Assembly (NCBI GenBank): GCA_947258465.1
Contig: CAMYIQ010000275.1
Location: 1 to 20,198 of the forward strand
From: an uncultured Erythrobacter sp.
GTDB lineage: Bacteria > Pseudomonadota > Alphaproteobacteria > Sphingomonadales > Sphingomonadaceae
Reading direction: 5' to 3'
DNA: 20,198 bases
Shown: positions 6,907 through 13,200 of the stretch, piece by piece
Numbering within the stretch: position 1 is the first letter of the stretch
How the letters are laid out: every line of letters starts with the position of its first letter
The notes under the pieces: generated by a model
The model's database searches: none
The model's input: only the letters and a program-made list of their open reading frames with translations
What the model was told of the DNA's origin: nothing
Program-made: the position numbers and the translations under genes

Positions 6907-7439
6907 GCGCAGATCCAGTTGCCGCTATAGGATTGGGTTTTGCCCGCCGCATCGCGCACGGTGACATCGACAGGGCGGCTTTGTTGGTCGCCCGCAGCCG
7001 GGGATACGGTAACGGTGAAACCCTCCCCGTTGAAGGTTGTCCCGTTCCTGATGGCGTCGAGACCACCCACATCGGCATCGACGATCGTCAGGCTCCCGCC
7101 AAGCCGCACCACAGCTTTGCCGGGAAGCGCCTTGTCGCGCATACCGGCGGCAATCAGCATCTCTTCACTGCCGACCATCAGCGTGCATCCGCCATCGCGG
7201 GGGCCGAGATCGATGCCGCCAATATCGCCGAGCTGTTGAAGCGCCGTAAGATCGGCACCGGCAGGAGGCACCGGAACGGCCGTATTGGGCGCATTCGGGC
7301 CGGCCTTCGCCAGCTCGGGCGCCTCGGCGCTCTGGCCGATTCGATCGGCAAATCCGTCGGCATCTTCCTGTTCCGCAGGTTCGGAGGAACAGGCCGCCAG
7401 GACGAGAGCCGAAAGGGGAAGAACGAGGCGACGCATCAT
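6903..7439 (-). CDS. Predicted lipoprotein between nuoC and nuoD
   Basis: This 178-residue protein has a lipoprotein signal (MMRRLVLPLSALVLAAC): basic n-region, hydrophobic core and lipobox L-A-A-C17. It should be lipid-anchored and face the periplasm. An acidic, Pro/Ala-rich linker (about 18-65) precedes a compact domain with C84 (GGCTLMVG) and C177 (GNWICA, the penultimate residue), a likely disulfide pair. I recognise no named family. The ATG at 7439 overlaps the nuoC stop (ATGA) and has a good AAGGA ribosome binding site six bases upstream inside nuoC; a second ATG follows at once. The stop overlaps the nuoD start (ATGA). It thus sits in translational coupling between two complex I core genes, but nothing in the protein itself ties it to electron transport. 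Confidence 0.85.
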   Translation of the reverse strand: MMRRLVLPLSALVLAACSSEPAEQEDADGFADRIGQSAEAPELAKAGPNAPNTAVPVPPAGADLTALQQLGDIGGIDLGPRDGGCTLMVGSEEMLIAAGMRDKALPGKAVVRLGGSLTIVDADVGGLDAIRNGTTFNGEGFTVTVSPAAGDQQSRPVDVTVRDAAGKTQSYSGNWICA

Positions 7440-8287
7440 GGCCTGTCCTTCTTCCGCGGCTCGGTGGCCTCGGCAGTGTCCGTCGCCTTGCCTTCGCGCT
7501 TTGCGCGGGCGTGCCGGTCCTCGGTCGGTTCGGGAGCATCGGTCGCCTCGCCGCCATCCTTCCCGGCTGGCGCATCGGCGCTGACTTTCTCGGCAGCTTT
7601 GGCATCCGCCTTCGCTCCCGCGCCGGTCTGCTTGGGGCTTTCGGTGGTTTTCGGGTCATCGACCGGCGGCGTGTCCGCCTTCTCGTCGCCCGGCAGCACA
7701 TAGTCGGCCCCTTCCCAGGGACTCATGAAATCGAACTGGCGCAAATCCTGGGCGAGTTCGACCGGCTCGTAGACGACGCGCTTCTCGTCTTCCGAATAGC
7801 GCAACTCGTGATAGCCCGTGAGCGGGAAATCCTTGCGGAAGGGATGCCCTTCGAAGCCGTAATCGGTCAGGATACGGCGCAGGTCGGTATTACCCGAGAA
7901 CAGCACGCCGTACATGTCGAATACTTCACGCTCGAGCCACCCCGCGTTCGGCCACAGCGTGGTCACGGTCGGCACCGGCGTATCTTCGGAAGCCGTACAC
8001 TTCACCATGATGCGGCTGTTGCTGGTGAGCGAGAGCAGCATATAGACCACTTCGAAACGCTCGGCGCGGCTGGGATAGTCGACCCCCGCGATTTCCATCA
8101 ACTGCTGATAATCGTGATTGTCGCGCAGGATTCTGAGAGCATCCTCGATGCTGTCGCGCTTGACGGTGAGCAACAGCTCGCCATGCTCTTCATCAGCTTC
8201 GACGAGATGATCGTCGAGAGCCTGCGTAAGCGCAGCCTTGAGCCCGTCGATCAGCCTGAACCGGGGCGCGGAATGTAACACTGCCAT
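7436..8287 (-). CDS. nuoC: NADH-quinone oxidoreductase subunit C (30-kDa) with long charged tail
   Basis: NuoC is a peripheral-arm subunit that packs against NuoD and carries no cofactor. The 283-residue product shows the family signature around residues 119-160: LEREVFDMYGVLF, DLRRILTDYGFEGHPFRKDF and PLTGYHELRY, then VYEPVELAQDLRQFDFMSPW. The canonical fold ends near residue 200. Residues 201-283 form an Ala/Lys/Glu/Pro-rich, low-complexity tail, probably disordered. Start choice: a GTG at 8293 lies only three bases after AAAGG (8297-8301), too close to use, while the ATG at 8287 is nine bases away, so I chose 8287. The GTG start would add two residues. The stop overlaps the next lipoprotein gene. 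Confidence 0.96.
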   Translation of the reverse strand: MAVLHSAPRFRLIDGLKAALTQALDDHLVEADEEHGELLLTVKRDSIEDALRILRDNHDYQQLMEIAGVDYPSRAERFEVVYMLLSLTSNSRIMVKCTASEDTPVPTVTTLWPNAGWLEREVFDMYGVLFSGNTDLRRILTDYGFEGHPFRKDFPLTGYHELRYSEDEKRVVYEPVELAQDLRQFDFMSPWEGADYVLPGDEKADTPPVDDPKTTESPKQTGAGAKADAKAAEKVSADAPAGKDGGEATDAPEPTEDRHARAKREGKATDTAEATEPRKKDRP

Positions 8288-8293
8288 CGCCAC

Positions 8294-8860
8294 TTACCTT
8301 TCGATCGTGCCCGCGCGGCGGATTTTCCGCTGTAGCTGCATCACGCCGTAGAGCAACGCCTCGGCAGTCGGAGGACAACCGGGAACGTAAATGTCCACCG
8401 GCACAATGCGGTCGCAGCCACGCACGACGGAATAGCTGTAGTGATAGTAACCGCCGCCATTGGCGCAGCTACCCATCGAAATGACGTATTTCGGCTCCGA
8501 CATCTGGTCGTAAACCTTGCGCAGCGCCGGAGCCATTTTGTTGCACAGCGTACCGGCGACGATCATCACGTCCGACTGCCGCGGCGACGCGCGCGGCGCG
8601 ACGCCGAAACGCTCCATATCGTAGCGCGGCATGTTGACGTGGATCATCTCCACCGCGCAGCAGGCAAGGCCGAAGGTCATCCACCACAGCGATCCGGTCC
8701 GTGCCCACTGGAACAAGTCCTCGGTCGAGGTGACGAGGAATCCCTTGTCGTTCACTTCGGTCTGTAAGGCGTTGAAATAATCCGCATCGGGCTGGCGCAC
8801 GTCACCGCCCTGCGCGGCCGGCACTGCATTGGGCGGAGTGATGATGGTAGAAGTGCTCAT
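8294..8860 (-). CDS. nuoB: NADH-quinone oxidoreductase subunit B (PSST)
   Basis: NuoB holds cluster N2, the last [4Fe-4S] centre, which reduces quinone at the interface with NuoD. The 188-residue product carries the four N2 ligands: the tandem pair C67-C68 (GLACCAVEM), C132 (MGSCANGGGYY) and C162 (VPGCPPTAEALL). The N-terminal 40 residues are variable, as is usual. I took the ATG at 8860 (MSTSTIITPPNAVP), one base after the nuoA stop (TGACATG). The open frame could start 12 codons earlier, inside nuoA, but those residues look unlike the family. It ends ...RRAGTIER, with the AAAGG of its last codons serving nuoC. Confidence 0.97.
   Translation of the reverse strand: MSTSTIITPPNAVPAAQGGDVRQPDADYFNALQTEVNDKGFLVTSTEDLFQWARTGSLWWMTFGLACCAVEMIHVNMPRYDMERFGVAPRASPRQSDVMIVAGTLCNKMAPALRKVYDQMSEPKYVISMGSCANGGGYYHYSYSVVRGCDRIVPVDIYVPGCPPTAEALLYGVMQLQRKIRRAGTIER
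8297..8301 (-). promoter_or_regulatory. Ribosome binding site deciding the nuoC start
   Basis: The minus strand reads AAAGG-TAA-GTG-GCG-ATG. The purine stretch is three bases from the GTG and nine from the ATG, which favours initiation at the ATG (8287). The site lies in the last two sense codons of nuoB. Confidence 0.55.
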
Positions 8861-8861
8861 G

Positions 8862-9236
8862 TCAGTCCCAGTCCAGCGCGCCCATCTTCCATTCATAGGC
8901 CAGGCCGATCGCCAGGATGCCCAGGAAGATCATCATGGCGATCCAGCCGGTCCACCCGGTGTATTCGAGGCTGACCGCCCATGGAAAGAGAAACGAGGCC
9001 TCGAGGTCGAACAGCAGAAAGCTGATCGCAACGAGGTAGAATTTCACATCGAATTGGCTACGCGGTTCTTCGAAAGCGGGAAAGCCGCATTCATACTCGC
9101 TGAGCTTTTCCGCATCGGGTTTGTGCGCACCCGTGAGCCGTGAAACGCCCATCGGCAGGAAGACGAACAGCGCCGAAAGAGCCACGGCGATGAACAGGAA
9201 GATCAGAATGGGCAGGTATTGTTCGAGGTCGACCAC
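8862..9236 (-). CDS. nuoA: NADH-quinone oxidoreductase subunit A
   Basis: NuoA is a small membrane subunit with three helices at the junction of the two arms of complex I. The 124-residue product has helices at about 7-30, 66-87 and 94-115. The family motif YECGFPAFEEPRSQFDVKFY, in the loop before helix 2, includes the conserved cysteine involved in the active/deactive region of homologues, followed by FDLEASFLFPWA. The start must be the GTG at 9236 (VVDLEQYLPILIF): an in-frame TAG lies 12 bases upstream, and AGGA stands about eight bases before the GTG. It is the first gene of the operon, so it should be the first translated cistron after the promoter. Identity is secure. Confidence 0.97.
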   Translation of the reverse strand: MVDLEQYLPILIFLFIAVALSALFVFLPMGVSRLTGAHKPDAEKLSEYECGFPAFEEPRSQFDVKFYLVAISFLLFDLEASFLFPWAVSLEYTGWTGWIAMMIFLGILAIGLAYEWKMGALDWD

Positions 9237-9271
9237 GAATGATTCCTAGGCGTCGGGCTTGGTTCGGCCCG

Positions 9272-9300
9272 CCTCTAGGCCGCTCGCCCGTATGGTGCAA
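9272..9300 (-). promoter_or_regulatory. Candidate promoter of the nuo operon
   Basis: On the minus strand TTGCAC (9300-9295) is separated by exactly 17 bases from TAGAGG (9277-9272), a partial sigma-70-like match 36 bases upstream of the nuoA GTG. Between it and nuoA is a small inverted repeat CGGGC-N8-GCCCG. The -10 match is poor, so this is a placement guess supported mainly by position. Confidence 0.3.
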
Positions 9301-9347
9301 GGGTGCGGATGGCCCAATTCCAGCACAAACCGCTGTGCTCCCCAGCT

Positions 9348-9376
9348 GCAGGCCCCGCCCGAAGGCAAGGGCCTGC
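9348..9376 (-). terminator. Hairpin with UUCG tetraloop after the aldehyde dehydrogenase gene
   Basis: On the minus strand GCAGGCCC and GGGCCTGC pair over 8 bp. Inside them GCC-TTCG-GGC forms a second stem capped by the very stable cUUCGg loop. It begins eight bases after the TAG of the dehydrogenase gene and lies upstream of the nuo promoter, so it would separate the two transcription units. No T-run follows, so it may act as an RNA-stabilising 3' end or need Rho. Confidence 0.55.
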
Positions 9377-9383
9377 ATTATCG

Positions 9384-10814
9384 CTATCTCATCATCGTCT
9401 TGATGGCTTTTTCCGTAGCCGGGCCATAGGGCGGCTTGAACCCGCCAAGCTTGGCGACGTCGATCTTGGGCTGGGTATAGACGCTGCGCGCGTGGCTGAA
9501 TTCGCGAAATCCCTCCACGCCGTGATAGCTGCCCATGCCCGATGACCCGACACCGCCGAACGGCAGATCTTCCATCGAGACGTGGAAAATCACGTCGTTC
9601 ACGGTCACGCCGCCGCTGATGGTCTTGGTCAGAACCTTCTCGCGCTCTCCGGCGTCCTGGCCGAAATAGTACAGACCGAGCGGACGGTCGTGCTCGTTCA
9701 CGTAATCGATGGCTTCATCGATATGGCCGTAGGTCTTCACCGGCAGGACGGGACCGAAGATCTCCTCCTGCATCGCCTTCATGTCTTCGGTAACGTTTTT
9801 GAGGATCGTCAACGGCATCTTGCGGGCATTGGTGCTCCCGAAATCCTCATTGCCCGGATTGACCTCGATCACCTCCGCGCCCTTGTCGCGCGCATCGGCC
9901 ACCAGTTCCTGCAAACGGTCGAAATGCCGGTCGGTGACGACGCTGGCATAGTCCTCATTGTCGAGCAGCGTGGGATACATGCTGGCCGTACCCTGCCACA
10001 CACCGTGGATCGCCTCGTCCTGCTTGCTTTCGGGAACGTAGAGATAGTCGGGCGCGAGGCAGATCTGCCCGGCATTCATCATCTTGCCCAGCGCAACGCG
10101 TTCGCCCGCCTTGGCGAAATCAGCGCTTTCGCCCATGAAAACCGGCGACTTGCCGCCGAGTTCGAGCGTGACGGCTACGAGGTTCTTCGCCGCAGCCTCC
10201 ATCACCTTGCGCCCCGTGGCGGTCGAGCCGGTGAAGATCAGGTGATCGAAGGGCAGCTCGCTGAAAGCCGCCGCGACTTCGGGGCCGCCGGTGAAAACCG
10301 CGCATTCATCGGGGGTGAAATACTCTTCCACCAGTTCCCTCGTCAGCAGGCTGGTCCTCTCGGTAAATTCGCTGGGTTTGATCATGGCGCGATTGCCGGC
10401 CGCGAAAATCTGCATCAGCGGGCCAAAGGCGAGATTGACCGGGAAGTTCCACGGGCTGAGAATGCCCACCACCCCTTTTGGCTCGTAGCGCACCTCGGCC
10501 TTCGCGCCGAGCAGACCGAGCGGAAACTGGACGTGGCGTTTCTCGGGGCGCGCCCATTTGTCCATGTGTTTGAGGCAGTATTTGCCGAAATTCACCGTGC
10601 CCGCGATATCGGTAATCATCGACTGATGCGGCGAGCGGTTGCCGAAATCGGCGGCCATCACCTTGCACAGGTCTTCGCCATGGTCCGTGAGCAGCTTCAT
10701 CGCGCGCTCGATCCGGTCCTTGCGCAGCGCCATCGGCTCGGGGCGCATCTGGTGGTGGGCGGCCCGCTGCTTGCGCAGTACGGCTTCCATTTCGCTTTTC
10801 CGTTCGTCCGCCAT
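9384..10814 (-). CDS. Coniferyl-aldehyde-type NAD(P)-dependent aldehyde dehydrogenase
   Basis: It should oxidise an aldehyde to the carboxylic acid in the cytoplasm. The 476-residue protein belongs to the ALDH superfamily, in the branch of coniferyl aldehyde dehydrogenase (CalB-like) and class 3 fatty-aldehyde enzymes. Seen: PWNFP (N123, oxyanion), K146 in IKPSEF, the nucleotide-binding FTGSTATG (194-201), general-base E218 in LELGGKSP, and catalytic C252 in NAGQICLAPDYL. The C-terminal FGGVGSSGMGSYHG followed by FREFSHARSVY is typical of this branch. I chose the ATG at 10814 (MADERKSEMEA), preceded by GGAG at a spacing of about six bases. The frame stays open far upstream but there overlaps the thiolase gene. 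It is divergent from the thiolase. The true substrate (phenolic or fatty aldehyde) cannot be read from sequence. Confidence 0.93.
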   Translation of the reverse strand: MADERKSEMEAVLRKQRAAHHQMRPEPMALRKDRIERAMKLLTDHGEDLCKVMAADFGNRSPHQSMITDIAGTVNFGKYCLKHMDKWARPEKRHVQFPLGLLGAKAEVRYEPKGVVGILSPWNFPVNLAFGPLMQIFAAGNRAMIKPSEFTERTSLLTRELVEEYFTPDECAVFTGGPEVAAAFSELPFDHLIFTGSTATGRKVMEAAAKNLVAVTLELGGKSPVFMGESADFAKAGERVALGKMMNAGQICLAPDYLYVPESKQDEAIHGVWQGTASMYPTLLDNEDYASVVTDRHFDRLQELVADARDKGAEVIEVNPGNEDFGSTNARKMPLTILKNVTEDMKAMQEEIFGPVLPVKTYGHIDEAIDYVNEHDRPLGLYYFGQDAGEREKVLTKTISGGVTVNDVIFHVSMEDLPFGGVGSSGMGSYHGVEGFREFSHARSVYTQPKIDVAKLGGFKPPYGPATEKAIKTMMR

Positions 10815-10826
10815 TGCTCTCTCCGT

Positions 10827-10855
10827 TTGATCTTGCTGCAATGCAGCACTAGGAT
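10827..10855 (+). promoter_or_regulatory. Candidate promoter of the thiolase gene
   Basis: TTGATC (10827-10832) and TAGGAT (10850-10855) are spaced by 17 bases, each matching the sigma-70 consensus at four of six positions. Transcription would start near 10862, giving a leader of about 58 bases. The spacer contains the palindrome at 10834-10848. Confidence 0.4.
10834..10848. promoter_or_regulatory. Palindrome TGCTGC-AAT-GCAGCA, PhaR-like operator candidate
   Basis: This is a perfect 6+3+6 inverted repeat that fills the spacer of the thiolase promoter and lies 20 bases before the dehydrogenase ATG on the other strand. Its core CTGC-N3-GCAG matches the site described for the polyhydroxybutyrate regulator PhaR in alphaproteobacteria such as Rhodobacter. 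An acetyl-CoA acetyltransferase is the first PHB enzyme, so the context fits. The regulator itself is not in the window, and such a short palindrome could bind another factor. Confidence 0.5.
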
Positions 10856-10919
10856 ATTGGTCAACCAGATAGGTCGCCTTCGGCAACTGATATTCCAGAA
10901 CACAAGGACCAGCACAAGC

Positions 10920-12116
10920 ATGACCCAGTTCAGCGCATCCGATCCCGTCGTCATCCTGTCCTACGCCCGCACCCCGATGGGCGGCATGCAGGGCGCCCTC
11001 TCCAATGTCTCGGCAACCGATCTCGGCGCGACGGCGGTCAAGGCGGCGGTCGAGCGTTCGGGCGTCGCGCCGGACAGGTTCGACCGCACCTATATGGGCT
11101 GCGTGTTGCCCGCGGGTCTCGGCCAGGCCCCTGCCCGTCAGGCCTCGATCAAGGCAGGCCTGCCGAAATCGGTTCAGGCGACCACGGTCAACAAGGTCTG
11201 CGGCAGCGGCATGCAAACGGTGATAATGGGCGCGGAAGCGCTTGCCAGCGGCACGATCGACTATGTCGTCGCCGGCGGCATGGAAAGCATGACCAACGCG
11301 CCCTACTTGCTCAAGAAGCACCGCTCGGGCGCACGCCTCGGCCATGATACGACCTACGACCACATGTTCCTCGACGGCCTCGAAGACGCTTATGAGGAAG
11401 GCCGCGCGATGGGCACCTTCGCCCAGGATACCGCCAACGATTACCAGATGACGCGTGAGGAGATGGATGATTATTCGATCGAATCGCTCCGCCGCGCCAA
11501 TGCCGCTATCGAAAGCGGAGCCTTCGATGGTGAAGTCGTTCCCGTCACTTTCTCCACCCGCAAGGGCGATGTAACGGTCGAGCATGACGAGCAGCCGGGC
11601 AAGGGCCGCCCCGACAAGATCCCGCAGCTACGCCCGGCCTTCGCCAAGGACGGTACGATTACCGCAGCCACCTCGTCCTCGATCTCGGACGGCGCAGCCG
11701 CAATCGTGCTGTCTCGCGAAAGCGTGGCCAACGAAAACGGCCAGCAGCCGGTCGCCAAGATCGTGGCCATGGCCGCCCACGCGCAGGAGCCGAGCGAATT
11801 CACCGTGGCCCCGATCGGCGCGATCGAGAAAGTGCTCGACAAGGCGGGCTGGTCTGCCGACGAGGTCGACCTGTGGGAAGTCAACGAGGCCTTCGCCTGC
11901 GTCGCCATGTTCGCCATGCGCGACATCGGCATCCCGCATGAAAAGATCAACGTGAACGGCGGCGGCACCGCTCTCGGCCACCCGATCGGTGCCAGCGGCA
12001 CGCGCATCATGGTGACGCTGCTCAACGCGCTCAAGAGCCAGGGCAAGAAGCGCGGTATCGCGTCGCTGTGCATTGGCGGCGGCGAGGCAACTGCCGTGGC
12101 GGTCGAACTCGTCTGA
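10920..12116 (+). CDS. Acetyl-CoA C-acetyltransferase (thiolase)
   Basis: It condenses two acetyl-CoA to acetoacetyl-CoA, or runs in reverse (thiolysis), as in PHB synthesis, ketogenesis or fatty-acid/amino-acid breakdown. The 398-residue product is a full-length biosynthetic-type thiolase. Seen: the nucleophile C94 in NKVCGSGMQ, N322 in the NEAFA motif, H354 in GHPIGASG and the acid/base C384 in CIGGGEA; AGGMESMTNAPYLL is the substrate-loop region. The start is the ATG at 10920 (MTQFSASDPVVILS), with AAGGA 11 bases upstream. The open frame reaches far upstream but only as a shadow of the dehydrogenase gene. It has its own promoter, with a palindrome that could link it to PHB control. PhaA, AtoB and ThlA-type names all remain possible, so no symbol is given. 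Confidence 0.95.
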   Translation: MTQFSASDPVVILSYARTPMGGMQGALSNVSATDLGATAVKAAVERSGVAPDRFDRTYMGCVLPAGLGQAPARQASIKAGLPKSVQATTVNKVCGSGMQTVIMGAEALASGTIDYVVAGGMESMTNAPYLLKKHRSGARLGHDTTYDHMFLDGLEDAYEEGRAMGTFAQDTANDYQMTREEMDDYSIESLRRANAAIESGAFDGEVVPVTFSTRKGDVTVEHDEQPGKGRPDKIPQLRPAFAKDGTITAATSSSISDGAAAIVLSRESVANENGQQPVAKIVAMAAHAQEPSEFTVAPIGAIEKVLDKAGWSADEVDLWEVNEAFACVAMFAMRDIGIPHEKINVNGGGTALGHPIGASGTRIMVTLLNALKSQGKKRGIASLCIGGGEATAVAVELV

Positions 12117-12121
12117 TGCGG

Positions 12122-12140
12122 CGGGCAGCTTCTCTGCCCG
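12122..12140 (+). terminator. Hairpin after the thiolase gene
   Basis: CGGGCAG and CTGCCCG form a perfect 7-bp stem around a five-base loop, starting five bases after the thiolase stop. No T-run follows. It may terminate or attenuate read-through into the small lipoprotein gene at 12173. Confidence 0.5.
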
Positions 12141-12172
12141 AACGCGCCAGCTACAGGGAAAGGGAGTTTGCC

Positions 12173-12619
12173 ATGAGGACCATATCTATCCTCGCGGCGG
12201 CCAGCGCGTTGCTGGCCGCCTGCGGGAACGCCGAGGACGCGGACGAAGCGATCGAACCGGTCGAAGCGGAGCTCGACAGCACCGCGATGGGCGATATCTC
12301 GGGCACTTACGAGATCGCCATGGCCGATGGGACCGTCATCCTGCAGACGATCAATGCCGACGGCACCTATGTCGAAACCACCCCCGGCGGTGCGCGCACC
12401 GGCGGCGGAGCATGGCGCATCGGCGACGATGGCCAGATGTGCTTCGATCCCGAAGGCGCGCCGGGTGAGGAATGCTATTCGGGCGGTGCGCCGGGTGAAG
12501 ACGGCGCCTTCGAGATGACGGATGCGGATGGCGAGGTTCAGTCGACCGTGCGCAAGCTCGACACGGAATCTGGCGGCGAAGATGCGCCTATCGCAGCCGA
12601 AGAAACTCCGAAGGAATAG
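12173..12619 (+). CDS. Small predicted lipoprotein
   Basis: The product has 148 residues, beginning with a lipoprotein signal (MRTISILAAASALLAAC) whose lipobox L-A-A-C17 predicts lipid anchoring after export. The mature part starts with a very acidic linker (EDADEAIEPVEAELDS). It continues into a small beta-rich domain (GTYEIAMADGTVILQTINAD, then GAWRIGDDGQMCF and EECYSGGAPGE) with two cysteines likely to form a disulfide, and ends in an acidic tail. Start: the ATG at 12173 has an excellent ribosome binding site (AGGGAG, six bases away); the frame is open further upstream but without similarity to anything coherent. It follows the thiolase by 56 bases, with a hairpin between. I recognise no function. 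It converges with the SH3-like gene, stop to stop about 15 bases apart. Confidence 0.85.
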   Translation: MRTISILAAASALLAACGNAEDADEAIEPVEAELDSTAMGDISGTYEIAMADGTVILQTINADGTYVETTPGGARTGGGAWRIGDDGQMCFDPEGAPGEECYSGGAPGEDGAFEMTDADGEVQSTVRKLDTESGGEDAPIAAEETPKE

Positions 12620-12634
12620 CCAGTCCGGGCAGCG

Positions 12635-13102
12635 CTAGGGCTCGCCCGCACCCCATAGGCGCGATTCGCGAACGAAGCCCTGGCGGTTTCCGATCGCAAA
12701 TTCGCACCATTCATCGGCGCAATCGCCCAAGACCCCGACCACGCCGGGCTCGACTCGCCATTTGAGCGTTGCGCCATCGTTCCCATCCGCGCGCATATCC
12801 GCCACGCCCTCGCCGATAACGATCGCCGCGCGCTCCGGACTCAGCAGGCGGGCAACCACCCAGCCCCGCGCGCCATCCGGATCTTCGATCAGTCTCCAGC
12901 CTTCCATCAGGCGAAGGACTTTCACCGGCAGGCCGGGGCGGCGATAAACCCAGTCGATCTTGTAATCGGCGCTCGGCCCCACGCGCATGTTGAGCACGCT
13001 GGCCCGGATGCTCGCCCAATAGGGCACTTCGCGGTCCTGCGCGTGACCCGGCCCGGCCAGGCCCATGAATATCAGGAAAGGTATGAAAAGCCGCGCAAAC
13101 AT
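12635..13102 (-). CDS. Exported protein with tandem bacterial SH3-like domains
   Basis: The 155-residue product has a signal peptide (MFARLFIPFLIFMGLAGPGHA, cleavage before QD) and so should be periplasmic. The mature protein holds two SH3-like units. The first is about 31-86 (ASVLNMRVGPSADYKIDWVY ... GWRLIEDPDGARGWVVARLL), with the usual N-x-R-x-G-P turn. The second is about 97-151 (VADMRADGN ... CADEWCEFAIGNRQGFVRES), carrying a close cysteine pair, CADEWC. Bacterial SH3 domains of this kind usually bind cell wall or mediate protein contacts. I chose the ATG at 13102; a TTG two codons upstream is possible, and no strong ribosome binding site is seen for either. It is divergent from the dehydrogenase at 13201. 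The domain call is firm, but the specific role is unknown. Confidence 0.87.
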   Translation of the reverse strand: MFARLFIPFLIFMGLAGPGHAQDREVPYWASIRASVLNMRVGPSADYKIDWVYRRPGLPVKVLRLMEGWRLIEDPDGARGWVVARLLSPERAAIVIGEGVADMRADGNDGATLKWRVEPGVVGVLGDCADEWCEFAIGNRQGFVRESRLWGAGEP

Positions 13103-13160
13103 GGCCAACTGAATCGACTATAGACGGTGAACAGTCAACGCTCTTCGCGCATCCGAATCC

Positions 13161-13190
13161 TTGACCGCTCCCCTCCCCGCGTCCTAGCGA
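13161..13190 (+). promoter_or_regulatory. Candidate promoter giving a near-leaderless dehydrogenase mRNA
   Basis: TTGACC (13161-13166) and TAGCGA (13185-13190) are 18 bases apart. The start point would fall about at 13196-13201, at or just before the ATG at 13201. No Shine-Dalgarno sequence precedes that ATG, which fits a leaderless or very short leader transcript. The -10 match is weak. Confidence 0.3.
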
Positions 13191-13200
13191 TCGTTCCCGC

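Noticed and set aside
5755..6930. A 391-codon open frame on the plus strand across nuoD.
   Set aside because: It is antisense to nuoD, has no recognisable motif and no ribosome binding site; it is a shadow frame.
10856..10866. Short inverted repeat TGGT-CA-ACCA near the thiolase promoter.
   Set aside because: Four-base arms are expected by chance, and it adds nothing to the stronger neighbouring palindrome.
9582..10919. Very long upstream extension of the thiolase frame (to 844 codons).
   Set aside because: The extra part is antisense to the aldehyde dehydrogenase gene. The thiolase fold starts at the ATG at 10920, which has its own ribosome binding site.
10815..11585. Upstream extension of the aldehyde dehydrogenase frame over the thiolase (to 733 codons).
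   Set aside because: The extension is antisense to the thiolase. The ALDH N-terminus and ribosome binding site place the start at 10814.
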